A DNA stretch of 64,000 bases from Tetraselmis striata (Eukaryota > Chlorophyta > Chlorodendrophyceae > Chlorodendrales > Chlorodendraceae). The translations under genes and the position numbers were made by a program. The stretch covers positions 85,699 to 149,698 of the forward strand of contig VCJN01002299.1 of NCBI GenBank assembly GCA_006384855.1, in the 5' to 3' direction. The notes under the pieces are model-generated. The model worked only from the letters and a program-made list of their open reading frames with translations. It ran no database searches and was not told the origin of the DNA. Shown in pieces: positions 36,833-48,935 of the stretch; the stretch's first letter is position 1; each line of letters opens with the position of its first letter.

Positions 36833-37311
36833 TGTTGCCTACCAGTACCAGCATATAGTACTGGTATTGGTACTCGCTACTCGCTGTTGGTAATGGAAAA
36901 AAAATGGTACTCGCTAGTCGTCACAAGCGCTTATCTGCTGACATGTACCACTAAGTACTATAATCCGTGGAGCCGCCGGTCGAAACACTGATGCGCCAGA
37001 TGACTTCTATACTATACAAGCCACACGCGAGTTCCTAGTCGCTACTTCAAAGCGCTGGCAATGCAATTCATGGAACTGTAGGCCAGTGATATAGAACCCG
37101 TTCCTTTAGAATTTTCTGAAAAATCGACGCATCGCTGATTCAACTGTCAAGTTACTTCATACATTTATGTTTGCTGATGCTGTATGATTGTTTGCGATGA
37201 CGTGTTTGGTTGTTGCTGCTGCTTGCTATACGGCTACTGATAATTGTTGCTGCGGTGTATATGTATAGGATAAACAATGCATTGCACTTCACATAATCAT
37301 ATCACACACCA
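36833..37311. other. Repeat-flank region, no gene
   Basis: GTACTGGTAC/TACTCGCTA motifs near 36850-36915, the right 46-bp direct repeat (36926-36971) and the right inverted-repeat arm (37115-37140). Confidence 0.6.
37115..37140 (-). repeat. Inverted-repeat arm, right (partner 32611-32636)
   Basis: CTGAAAAATCGACGCATCGC plus TGATTC; the reverse complement matches the left arm with about three differences. Confidence 0.5.
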
Positions 37312-38210
37312 TCAAAATATGAACTTTGATGAGATACTGATCCTATTGATGCCCCTTTCACGCAAGCTATCTAGCAACCACTGTCGTTGTAACGGTGGCG
37401 AGCATGCCACATCCTTCAGCTCGGCTTTAAAGCCAAATTTAAAGCCAAATTTGGTCATGTCGTTGAATAAACCTTCGGGCTCGTCGCATGGCTGCTCATC
37501 GGACATGTCAAAGGTTGTGCCACGAAAGCGACTGGAGCTGCCATCCAAGAATCTCTGATGACGACGCATACTCTCCCCCACTGTGTTGGCATCAAACCCA
37601 TCTTGATCATCTATGTTCATGTTGTGCATGATCATGGTAGCCAGCACCATTTGATTGAAAAGCGAGAGCGCAATACCAGATGGGCAGTGGAACACTCCCC
37701 AACGCTTCTTCCAGACTCCAACGGCGCGCTCAATGGTGATGCGGCAGCGGCTCAAGTAGAAATTGAACGCAGTTTCAGACTCAGAAAGATTCACACCAGG
37801 GAGTGGAGTCACAATCTGCATGCTGGTCTTGTACGCATCATCACATGCCAACCAACAGTGTTGTTGGGACAAAGGGTGAGTGTGCAAATAGCGCGACATG
37901 CCAAGAGTCTCCCATGCCAAGGCATCATTAGTGTTGCCGGTTGTCTTCGCTGCCGCTCATCGACACCGCAGGCGTGCATCGCGCATGGCTTGAAATACCA
38001 CAGCGAAGCAGGACTTGCAGTTTCTCATGTCATTGGTGTTTTCAGCCTCACCGTAACGATGCAACTCGACGGGTAAAACTATGCCATCGACTTAGCCTGC
38101 GCACCCGGACATTGTGCGTCTCTCCGCTGAGCTCCCAGAACTCCTTGGCCATGGCGTCCCCGACTTCTCAGAGTCATTGAGTGGGGTGTTGATCCATTTG
38201 TCTTGGGAGT
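37312..38210 (-). pseudogene. Harbinger/PIF (HARBI1-like) DDE transposase, broken
   Basis: The minus strand gives VDGIVLPVELHRYGEAEN..DMRNCKSCFAV with the first catalytic Asp region, then MRDARLRCR followed by a TGA, then KTTGNTNDALAWETLGMSRY (second Asp). An intact 202-codon ORF follows, with ESETAFNFYLSRCRITIERA and a W..RWGVF helix typical of the PIF/Harbinger C terminus. At least two in-frame stops lie between 38090 and 37930. A cut-and-paste transposase relic. No terminal inverted repeats identified. Confidence 0.72.
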
Positions 38211-38454
38211 GCTTCAGCAACGGCTTGATGACAAGGGCGACGGAGAGCTGCACTGCCTAAGGAGCCACTCTGTGCAGGTCCGCTATGTCGAGGTAGTGCC
38301 CACCGGCGAAGTTGCGGAGAGCCATCAATAGCCGCAACTCTACGGAAATCACTCCACCGCTGCCACGCCCGCCTATACTGCGGGGTCTGATAGTGTTCCC
38401 GGTATGGGTATGGGGTATGGGGTCTGATAGTGTTCCCGGGGCCACCCTGTCCTG
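38211..38454. other. Junction region between two transposon relics
   Basis: Contains two copies of a GGTCTGATAGTGTTCCCGG unit (about 38382-38438) separated by a GTATGG repeat. No gene. Confidence 0.5.
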
Positions 38455-40262
38455 ACCCGAACCATACTATCCATGTATAAAGTTTTAATGAAGGTAAGCA
38501 TATGACCCATACCTCCTATGACTTGTAGTTTTAGGAATAAAAGCTCATGAGGCACGGTGTCATATCTTCATAAAGTCAATAAAACCCGTGTACGTGGGTA
38601 GACTTGCCGCTTGGCGAGGAGCCGCGATATCTAACAAGCTGGCGACTTGCATGGGGCCCTCCTCATTCCGCATAAAACCCGCTTGCCAACGGCGGATTAT
38701 CCCTTTAGCTTGGCAGACGTCTTGCCAGCGCTGGGCAATGACGGTCATAAGGAGTTTCATAGCAGCACCCATAATCGAAATACCCCTATAATTGTCCATA
38801 ACGGCCGCGTCGCCTTTCGTGGGCACCGATACTATGGCCGAGCTACGCCACTGCTGGGGGATATATATAGTTCTTAGTCAATATCCCGTTAATTAAGGTC
38901 AGCAATGCCTTGCCAGAATGGCTATTTGGGGCGTATATCGCCAATTTTAAAGCCTCCGCAGTAATCCCATCCTGCCCCTGGGCCTTCTTATTTTTAAAGG
39001 TCATAAGAGCCTTGACTAGTTCCTCCCGTGTTAGTTGCCCATAAATCCCGTTTAGTGCGGGGGCAATGGGTGGCGATGTACCATGGCGGCGTTCCCACGC
39101 CGCACGGTATATCGCAACCCGTTGTGCTAGGGGGTGGGGGTCACGCATATCAGCTCCCGATAGTGCCGCGCCCAACACGAATTGATTTCGCCCGGTTCGG
39201 TATGAAGTACCCCCGATACCGGATCGCTGAACTGGCTGGTCGTTTGCGCCCTCGAATGAACCATGCCCCTTGCGGAGAGAGCGCGCCCACTTACAGAACT
39301 CCCGTCTCCCACCACCCTTCTTAAAATCCTGAACCGCTTTTTGCACGGCCCGCTCCCTCTGGCGGCGGCGGTTATTACGTACTAGTGTCCGGGCCCTAAG
39401 CCGTGCAGCAACATAATGTGCCGACGCTAGAGCGGCATCCCGAAAGCCCCTAGTCTCACGGCACGCCATAAAGGCCATGCGCCGACGATTAATCGCACCT
39501 AGGATAGACCGTTGCAGCGGCGGCCCTAGGGCTTGGTAACACCTGGGCTTGGTAAAAGCCCCTACTAACCCCACGCGCCGCCGACCATATTGCCTGGATA
39601 AAGTGGTCGGCGCCGGTGTCTAGGGATCCCCCCCTCCCGAGGGCCCGCCGTCTACAGGCGGGTCATCTAGAGGGATGAGCACCGCGAACGGATTAGCGGT
39701 GACAAAATCGTGGAACGGCTTCGACCATTCAGAGGGAGAGTCACCGTGGGCCGGTTTGGGAATGGACCTTGCAGACAAGCGTTCATGCAGGGGAGGTGGA
39801 CAAGTATCCTCACGGATGGCGCCCACGGGGAAAGAAGACAAGACATGGAAGTGATCGGAGGTGTCCCAAGAGTAGTCCACCCATGCCGAGGGCGAGAGAG
39901 GGGGGGGGGGGGTATGGTGGGAGGCCATGCGATGGAGTGGTCGAGAACGCGGCAGCTGCCCCTCCGACAAATACTTCGTTCGCGCGCCACTGCATCCCGC
40001 GATCACACGGGCTTACCGCCGGGAAGGCACCGCCACCGCCTCAGTAGAGCCGTGAACTCCCTTTCATCCATGTTCCAATCTCCCCCCACCACGATCATAT
40101 CCCTCGGATAACTCGTACGAAGCCGCGCCGACTCTTCGCGCAGGCGGTTCCCCTGTGAGCCGGTGGGCAAATAGGCCGAGATAAATATATAGTGGCCGCG
40201 GAGTCACTGCAACCTCCCCCCACAAGGACACAGGTCCAACATGGGTGGGGCGCGCCGACAGG
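38455..40262 (-). mobile_element. Fragment of an APE-endonuclease-type LINE
   Basis: The minus strand reads THVGPVSLWGEVAVTPR, IFISAYLPTGSQGNRLREE, then DMIVVGGDWNMDEREF (the GD.N endonuclease motif) and SDHFHVLSSFP (the SDH motif). A linker with VQKAVQDFKKGGGRREFCKW and TREELVKALMTFKNKKAQGQ is followed by the RT start (MDNYRGISIMGAAMKLLMTV) and motif A FIDFMK|YDTVPHELL, where the frame shifts near 38562. It breaks off near 38455, before motif C. It is 5'- and 3'-truncated with several frameshifts, and from a different clade than copies A-C. Confidence 0.75.
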
Positions 40263-42336
40263 TGAGGGCGTCATGCTTATGCATCCTTATTCATTATTGA
40301 TTCATGTAGCGAGTAGTGGCCGTACGATTTATCGGTCGGTAATCGTACAGTCTCGATGAAAAGTTTATTAAAACGCGAAGACAATGAGCAATAAGCGGCG
40401 TAGCACCAGTATTATCCATACTATATACCTGTAGTCCTACCGTGACGGGGCGGCGGCGGCCGTTGCACAGCAGCATCTGCCACATCACAGCGACATGCCG
40501 TGGCACGGAGGAGCCGAGTTTCACTGTCCCTACACGAGTGCAAACCGATAAGGTTATCTCGCTGTCGCAACTGCGTAGGCAGCTGCCAGCCGTCGCGCAG
40601 ACAGGATGGTTGTTAGGCCACGAGATAAAGGCGCTCCCGACGACAAGGCGACAAATCCTTCCAAGACATCACCCCTCGCGGCGCCCTCTCGCTCCCAGTC
40701 TTTCTGAAGTTTAGGGCGACCGCATTCAGGCGACCTACTGACGTACGCAAGTACGGAGCGGCTGCTGGTGCGCAGACATTGGCGCAGGCCTGTCTGGGGT
40801 ACGGAGCGTTACATCTCTCTCTGATTGCCAGCACCAGTCCAAGCCTACTTTTGGTCGGCGGGTGGAAGGCAGTGCTAACCAGCTGGCTCTCTGCAACATG
40901 TCGCAGGGTCAGAATTCAGATGGGCTGCAGAGTTTCCAGAGGCGCTACTCTTGCACCCGTAGTTGAAGAATCTGCTATACAAGACCGCCGCTTCTATGCA
41001 ACTTCATCGGAAAAGCTTCGGGCGAAACCGGTCACTTTCGTCTCCACAGCATTTTGGGTTGAGCTGCGAGAAGAATCTGACTATGTAGGAGCAAGCCAAG
41101 AGGTAGGAGTGCCCACCACCAATATGCGAGCTGCCTGACACCGCAGGCACACGTGCTACGCCACATAGCATATGTACTACACCATATAGCGCATGTGTGT
41201 TTCCGTTACGATTGAAATGACTTTGAATGTGTGCATGAACACATTGTCATCACCAGTGTTGTATAATACTGAAATTCGTGTTTTGCATTCGGCATACATA
41301 GCTTCACATCTTCACTCCTAACCAATCGGCTGTGACCATCATGTAATAGGCTGTGGAAGTCATACATTGAAAATCAGGAGTGATAGTGTGGCGGATTGAA
41401 GGTTTTGTTTTTGCTCGCTTCGTCCCTCCCCCTCCCGCCCTTTAATCTGAGCATTGTGCAATCAAGGACATAATGAGGCATTTTGTCATCATTGTGGAAA
41501 GTTCTTGACAGCACCTGCTTTCTTTACAATGTCAAACAGCCAGCGTTACCCCTCATCCGAGAATGTCTGGAAATTCTACGAAGCAAAAAGAGGTGATGCG
41601 GTCTCGACTGCTCAAAAGACAGTGTCTGATTTTCCAGAAACATGCATTCCACGCTCCGCCATGTATGCAAAGACGGTGGTTGCAGTTTCATCACGATTTC
41701 TAGCAAACATCGAGTTCTCAGGTATACTTCGTCGATGATACACAGTTTCGACACGTTGGATTGCGTTGGATACTTGTCTGTCATATTTCGACGCAGCCAT
41801 AACGAAGTTTTTGATATTGATAAAATGCATATTTAACACACTGCCGGGGCAGTAAAACAGCAATTCATTGAAAGCAGCACTGAACTTCTGGGGATGGCAC
41901 ATAACAAACATCCCCATCTGTTAGGGCACGGTTCTGCGATGATGGGCCGGTATCAAACATTTGTATTCTAGGTGCAAGGCCGCTCAAGATTGCCCGGCAA
42001 CTCGCAATAAAATACATACTTCAGCCCAGGTGCACCCAGCAGCACCAGGAACATTTGTAATGCTGCGGTTAGACATGATATCGGCAAATATCTTTGGGCT
42101 CGTAGCGGTGCCAAAACGGGCTTTGATGCTGCTGCTGCCTCGTTCACATGTATCTATCCATTAATTACTCATAGATTGAGCGGACCGATGCAACCTATTG
42201 CTATACATCCATACATTCATGCACACACCGCAGCATATATTTGAGACCCGGGTTGTGCCTTTTATAGTTGCTTGTCATGTGGTGTGCAAGTATCGTCTCT
42301 GTGGTTCCCCAGGCGCCTTCAAAGTAGACCCTGCAG
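40263..42336. other. Upstream region of the kinesin-HET gene; possible 5' exon
   Basis: Mostly without recognised content. One open stretch on the plus strand (ending ESDYVGASQE) stops at a good donor GAG|GTAGGA at 41102/41103 in phase 0, which would fit the phase-0 acceptor at 42336, so it may be an upstream exon of the kinesin gene. 41454-41738 (+) and 41612-41917 (-) are open but unrecognised. Confidence 0.3.
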
Positions 42337-45300
42337 GTGATTGAGTACGTTGCGCCATATTTTCATGTGGTTTGTCAACAGATCCTCAGTTTGAACAACA
42401 CAGAGTCCCCACCAGTGCGTCAAGGGTATCTCCAAGACGCCTATCGCAAGCAATTTGGGCCGGTGTCCCCAGCCGATTCAAGGCTTTGGCAAAATGCTAG
42501 GGCCAAAAAGCGCGCCAATGGACTTCAACCGGCACTTCAACCTGCACTTCAACCGGCCTGGAATCAAGGCCTCAGTTCCACAGCAGCCGAGACTCCAGCT
42601 TATGACCAGCAGCCAGGGCAGCCGCAAGTGGTGAAGAGTGATAGCCAACGGAATGGAAAGCCCCAAGCTGATCCTGGAGACCATGTCACGGAAGACAAAA
42701 CCGATGATGTCCGGACGCAGATGAAGAGTGTCCATGAGCGGTCGTCCGCAGCAACACCTGATGTGATGGTGTATGCCAGGATCCGTCCAGTTCTTGAGCA
42801 TGACGTAGGCGCAGGTCGCAATCTCCAAGAGAATCAGACCGTGGCTGTGACGCAGTCCACAAGCAACGCCTCGACGCTGCTGCTCGACGAGCCTTTTGGA
42901 GCTGACTACAAGCCACCGAAGCTCTTCAACTTCGACCATGTGTTCGATGGCACCATAGGTAACAACGGTGTCTTTCAGGAAGCTGTGCTCCCAGCGGTGC
43001 AGCAGGCCGTGAGACGGGGCGTCAATGCTGCAGTAATTGCCTACGGACAGACGGGCTCGGGCAAAACTCACACCTTGGGCACAACCGAAGCGTTGCTCGG
43101 GGACACCACCAGGAAAGGGGTGGCTGCGCTCTCTGTCGAGGCGCTGTGGCGCGAACTTTCACTTCGTCAGCAAGCAGAGGAGATGCACGACAGCACTGCC
43201 AGCCACAAGATCGAATACAAGATAGCCTGCAGCATGTACCAGGTGTACCTCGGCAACGTGTATGACCTGCTTGCCGAGAACAGCACCAGAAAGATGATGC
43301 TGGCTACCAGGGAGCGCGCCAGGAACGAGGTCGACGCGGGGGGCATGGAGACCGTGGCATTCCATCTGTTGAGGCATGGACGCGGCAAGGACGCAAGCCG
43401 TACTGAGCTTACCAAGGTGCCCGTATCTAGTCCGAGTGAAGCAATTGCCGTGTTGCGCACTGGCCTCCAAAAGCGAGACACAGGGTTTGTCATCTCCACT
43501 GCCATGAATGAGACATCCTCCCGCAGCCACTGTGTCATCAGCCTCGAAATCTGCCGCCGCTACTCAGTGGACAGCAGCGAATCGCCGTTGTGCTCCCTGT
43601 TGGTGATAGACCTCGCTGGCAATGAGCACGGCAAGACCCGGCTGGATGCCATCAGCAGATCAACAAAGGAGTCCGGACCAGAGGTCTCTGACAGCCGAGA
43701 TCCGGGCGTTCCCCGCACTGACACGCCCCCCCTCCGGGACAAGTCTGGTGACTTGTCCACAGTCTGGGCACAGGCAACCGATATCAATGAGTCCCTCCTA
43801 TCTTTGATGCGCTACTTGCAGCTGGCCAGCAAGAAATACAGCACCAGGCAATGTCCTGGCTCTTGGGTGCTGAGAGGCCATGCTCTCACGCGAATGCTCC
43901 ACTACCCGCTGCAGCAAGCCAAGATTGTCATGATCGGCACCCTGAATCCCCTTCACCAGCACCGTGTTTTGACAAAGCGGACGCTGACCTATGTGCAAGG
44001 GGCCAAGTCCATCACGAACAGCTCCGAGTGCCACCAGAAGCTCATGATCGAGGCCATGGCGCTCCACAACGTGAAGTTTATCAAACTCACCGCCATGGAG
44101 ACGACAGAGGAGATCCTTCGCTCCGATGTCGCGATGAACCCTGCGCTATGGGGGAAGAAGCGGGAATCCTGCGAGGACCCTACCTGTGGCAACTGCCTGC
44201 TGCACGTCGCCCCGCCTCTGCTGCGCCTCCACCAGCTCCGTGCGGATGTGGTGAAGATATTCTTCTCACGTGAGCCGCCACCCCATTGCTTGGCGCATCT
44301 CTTCTCCCCCCCCCCCCCCCCCCCCCACACACAAATCTTGCCCCTTTCTCTGTGTTTTGAGGGGAGGATCTTTGGCAGTGACATTTCTCTTTCATGCAGA
44401 TCGCTGGCTGACACCTGAGAAGCAAGCCTGGTATCATACAGCGCACCCAGATGCCGAAGGGCACCCGAAGTGCAAGCTTCTGGTGTCAGCGGTGCGCAGG
44501 ATGCAGAACTCCCACTGGATACCGCCCTCGTCGGAGGTGGTGGTCTGGGCAGATTTTAGCTGTATGAATCAAGATGGCAACCCTCGTGAGGAGCTGGATG
44601 GCCGGCTGGTGGAGATCATCGCAGGCTGTGACTTCGTGCTGACATGCGTTGTGGACCCGGAATGGCAAGCTTGGGGCGATGGCATGGACCGCTCCCAGCT
44701 CCAGGGCGGCGATGACGAAACGACCGACCCGTTCACAGTGTACGGAGCAGCAGGTTGGCAGGACTATGCTACCCGGGCCTGGTGCCGGCTCGAGGCTTTC
44801 ATCGGGGCCACCGCAGCCCTGCCGCCTCACAGGACGCTGAAGCTGGGAGAGGAACTGAAACGCAAGGCCTCGAGCAGGCGGCCTCACCTCCTTTATGGAA
44901 CGCGCGAGCACGCGATGGGCGAGCTGCCCATCATTCTGCCGGTCATGCGCCCGAGGCACTTCAACACGTACCATCCCGGAGCAGGGGGCTGTCGCCCCGA
45001 GGACAAGCCGTGCATTAACGGCTACGTGGATGCGCTCTACGAAATCAACGCAGAATTGAAAGAGGTGCGCGCCCTCGATGCAGATGCATGGCCTCTACTG
45101 CCATCTCCATTCATGCCGCGCACTCTGGTGTTCATGGAGTCACTGGTGTTGTGCTGCTTTGCCAGGTGGCGGACTTTCCGCTGCATGCAGCTCTGAAAGC
45201 CGGGCGCGGGCTGAAGGAATGTCAAGAGTTCTTGCAACGGGATCCAGCGTGCGCCAAGAAATCTGACTCTGCAGGCATGCTTCCCCTTCATGTTGCTGCT

Positions 45301-47128
45301 GCTGAGAAAGCTGCTCTGGAGGTTATGCGACTCATTGTGGATCAGCATCCGGAAGCCAAGACCATAAGAGACAAGCAGGGCTGCTTTCCACTGCATCATG
45401 CCAAACAGTCAGGCGCCGAAGGCAACATTCTCGATTTGCTGCGAGACCCAACCATCGATGAGGTAATCCGTTTCTTCAAATGCCCATTCAAACTTTGCCC
45501 TGTGTGCATGCTGCAGTATTCCTTGTAGTCGCAGCGAGGTCGGCCTGAGCAAATCGTACTTGACTAACGAGCTCACGCTGCGTACCACCTGAAATCTGTA
45601 GGACCTATTCCGACTCCCACCACACCCATCAGACCGCGGCGTGCCAGTGCGCTGGTTCCTGGAGACCTTCGTGCCTCTTGTGGAGGAAACATTGGGAGGG
45701 AAGTTGGATGACGCGCTGGAAGATCTCACTACCGAAGAGGTGGTTGATGGGGTGGTGAAGCCGATGACCGCTGACAAGCGGTGTACCTTCGTGGAGCTCG
45801 TAGACGGCTGTCAGCCGCCTGACTTCGAAGTGTCATTTGCACGGAAAGCGCCCTTTCGCGAGTTGGTGCATTGCCTGCGGAAGCGTTTCCAGAGCTCGCT
45901 GGACAGCGTCGTGTGGATTGATGCCATGGCGCTCAACCAGCATTCGAGTGGACAACTGTCACATGAACTTCCGTTGGTTGCTGAGAGGATGGCGCACACG
46001 CGGGGCATGCTAATGGTGGCTGACTCGAAGGGCATCTATTTGGCGCATATTTGGGCATTGTTCGAGGCGTTTGCGGCGTACAAGGCGGCCGGCTGTCGCC
46101 TAGGTGACCCTGGGAAGTTTGAGATCATGCCTTATTGCCTGAACATCGGCGATATGGAGTTGGCGTCCATGATGTATGGCATTCAGGCTGAGAAGGCAGG
46201 AGCGTACAGTCAAGGGGACAAGGAAATGATCCTGGCAGAGATAGAAGCTTGCGAGGGGGGAGTTTCAAGGTTCAACACATGGTTGAAGGCCGCGCTGCGC
46301 AACGCAGTGGGGCGCATGGTGGAGCAGTACGAGCCCGGCACCCCAGACCACGCGAACCAGATGAGCCTTGCTGGGCGACTCCACATGAAAGGAGGGGATT
46401 ATGAAAGAGCGCAGCCCCTGCTTGAGGATGCGCTGGAAGAGAGGAGGGCCCTGCTTGGCGAGGCTCACCCGGACCTGCTGACCTCCATGGTCGACCTTGG
46501 GGATGTGTTCCTGGCCAAAGGCGACGCTGCAGCCGCAGAGCCGCTGTGCCAGCAAGCACTGGAGGGCAGACGGGCCGCGTTTGGGGAGGCCCACCCGGAT
46601 ACGCTGGCATCCATCCAGACACTCGCTGACGTATGCCTGGCCAAGGGTGACCATGGAGTCGCAGAGCCGCTGTGCCAGCAAGCGCTGGAGGGCAGAAGGG
46701 CTGCGCTTGGCGAGGCCCACCCGGACACGCTGGCATCCATCCAGACGCTCGCTGACATATGCCTGGCCAAGGGCGACCATGGAGTCGCAGAGCCGCTGTG
46801 CCAGCAAGCGCTGGAGGGCAGAAGGGCTGCGCTTGGCGAGGCCCACCCGGACACGCTGGTGTCCATCCACGGCCTCGGGTGTCTATACCTGGCCAAGGGT
46901 GATCATGCAGCTGCCAAGCCGCTGTTGAAGCAGGCATTCGAAGGCAGGCAGGGTGCGCTCGGTGATGTGCATCCGGACACGCTTGAATCATTGAGGAGGA
47001 TGGAGGAGGTGGAGGAGGAAGATGATGAGGACGAGGAGGACGAGGAAGAAGATGACGATGATGAGGAGGAGGAGGAGGAGGAGGAGGAGGAGGAGGAAGA
47101 TGATGAGGAGGACGATGACGAGGAGTAG
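42337..47128 (+). CDS. Kinesin motor-HET-ankyrin-HET-TPR fusion protein, at least 1473 aa
   Basis: Exons 42337-44269, 44400-45064, 45166-45462 and 45602-47128 join in phase (the first begins at an acceptor, so the N terminus is upstream). Residues 143-565: kinesin motor with VYARIRP, P-loop AYGQTGSGKTHT (235-246), NETSSRSH (391-398), switch II DLAGNE (425-430) and ALTRMLHYPL (516-525). About 45 residues are inserted between switch II and INESLLSL. Residues ~646-866: HET-like core VVWADFSCMNQDG and WCRLEAF. ~867-965: ankyrin-like (DFPLHAALKAG, MLPLHVAAAEK, CFPLHHAKQSG). ~966-1170: second HET-like core VVWIDAMALNQHS. ~1215-1430: 42-residue kinesin-light-chain-type TPRs (A.GEAHPDTLASIQTLADVCL). 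Then a Glu/Asp tail from a GAG/GAT repeat. HET domains act in fungal nonself recognition; ANK/TPR arrays bind partners. Its function here is unknown. TAG stop. The intron at 44270 has a poly-C run. Confidence 0.82.
46536..46960 (+). repeat. Coding 126-bp tandem repeat (TPR units)
   Basis: Near-identical 126-bp units starting about 46536, 46662 and 46788, plus a diverged one at 46914, encode 42-residue TPRs. The DNA identity of the middle units suggests recent duplication or conversion. Confidence 0.9.
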
Positions 47129-48719
47129 GAGGGTGGGGCACCCGCAGATCAGCTTTTATGTGCGATAATCGTGTTGTTATGTTATCAAGTATGGCTACAA
47201 TCATGAACATGCCCTGACTGGCACCCTGAATAATTTAGGTAACAAGAACAGCGTGGGGCGCTTTTTGGCATCGCAGCGGTTGCATGGCTGGCAAAGTGAT
47301 TGGTGGATGATGGAATGGGCTTTGTGGGCTCCGCAGCAACCTAGGCCGCTGCAGTAGCGTCAGCAAATGCGCACTCATGCCGATATGTGGCTTATGCCAC
47401 TGCTTAGAATTTTTGGCGCACATGTCATCACGAGGCAAGAACATGTGAGGACATCGCCGCTCTTGCAGGATAACAGCTTGTCGGCAACCCATAGTTTACA
47501 TAGCCAGCAGCAGTGGGCCAGGCGGAGCGCCGTGACCTGCCCCTAAATGCTCGCAACTTGTGGGGCTCTTCCCCGAAGCTACTTGGTCCGCGTCAGTCAA
47601 CTCACAGCAGCAGCAGGCCTGCCACCTGCTTCATCACATTGTGCATCAAGGGGACATCAAGGGGATATAAAGCTGCTATGGACCTGCACCTCTATACCAG
47701 GCCGATGGTCGCAAAACGCTAGTACTTGAAAAGAACCGCAGGTACATGCCCAGCTTTTTCAGGCGGTACCCGATACCTGTCGATCTTGATCGCACGGTGG
47801 CGGTACTCGCAAAGTGGATAAACTCTTCATGATCAATGTACTGAAATTAAGATGGACCAACAGGAATATTGTTAAAAGTCACAAACTCTGTCTGTTCTGG
47901 TGCGATGATTTTTATTTGTCTGTTTGATTGTTTGTCTGTTCTGTCTGTCCGTACTTTGTACTTATCCGCAACATATCTGTATATTCGCATTATGCTCCGT
48001 TGTGTATTCGCGAGCATATCGCTTCGCAATACTAAAACACGAGTACGGGTACTGATGCGAGTGCGCTCGTATGACGTGGTAGTCGCTATTATGTACGAGG
48101 TAATGCAAAATTAGTAGCGCGTGCAGGTATAGGAGCCTTTCGTGTACAAATAAGGTACGTACGGGTACAACCTCCAGGTACGCAACCAATATCCGTAAGA
48201 GTACTTGTACTGGTACCTATACAAGTGCATGCGATAGTCAGACAGACCTCATAGCTAATCAAGATTGTATTATTACATGAGGGCTTTCACAAAAGCGCAC
48301 TACAAACAGAACTAACAACAACTTAGAAAGGTTGCCAGCAAAAGAGAGACACAAGCCTTAAACCAAGGTCGAGCAGGAGGACAGGGAGCCAAGAACCAAG
48401 AAGGAGACAAGGGAACCACGAAGTCACTTAGCTGCCAGGAACCAAAGGGACCCCCGCCTCGGGGTAGGCTATCAGCCGCGGCGAGGACGCGTGCAGCCAA
48501 TGACCCGGGTCATAGCAACACATGCCGACGAGCGACGCGAAGCAGGCGCAGGAGCACCATCACGTGCCGCACGCGCGGCCGCGACCCCGCCAAGAACGTT
48601 GTCTGCATGTGCCATGTTGATGAGCAAGGAGAAACGGCGGCGCCACGCATACAAGAGCTAATCAAGATAATCGTCATGTTGGATGCCGGCGGTCCCGAGC
48701 GTACGCTAACAAGGTAGAC
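47129..48719. other. Intergenic region, no gene seen
   Basis: No exon recognised. Scattered GTACGGGTAC-type motifs near 48035-48230. Confidence 0.55.
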
Positions 48720-48721
48720 AA

Positions 48722-48785
48722 GGTAAGCTAACAAGGTGACCGCACGTTGCTGACACGGTGACCGCACGTTGCTGGCAAGGTAATC
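48722..48785 (+). repeat. Short tandem repeat AAGGTGACCGCACGTTGCTG
   Basis: Two close copies plus partial ones (CTAACAAGGTA / GACCGCACGTTGCTG). Confidence 0.75.
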
Positions 48786-48935
48786 GGACCTTGAGGTCGA
48801 CCATGATCATCTTGTCACATGCCCCGCCCCGCCCGCCCGGTGTGTCGATGTAGTCCGGCCACCTCATAGTGCGTCCGCGGATGCAGCCCGGCAGGACTAC
48901 TCGCCGGCGCGCTTTCCAGCGCACCCCACTGCCCG

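Noticed and set aside
45313-46240. NB-ARC or NACHT ATPase expected between the recognition modules
   Set aside because: No P-loop or Walker B motif is visible outside the kinesin motor; the segment is HET-like instead.
46272-47210. Minus-strand ORFs of 200-312 codons opposite the TPR region
   Set aside because: They mirror the 126-bp repeat and GAG-rich tail of the plus-strand gene; low-complexity shadows.
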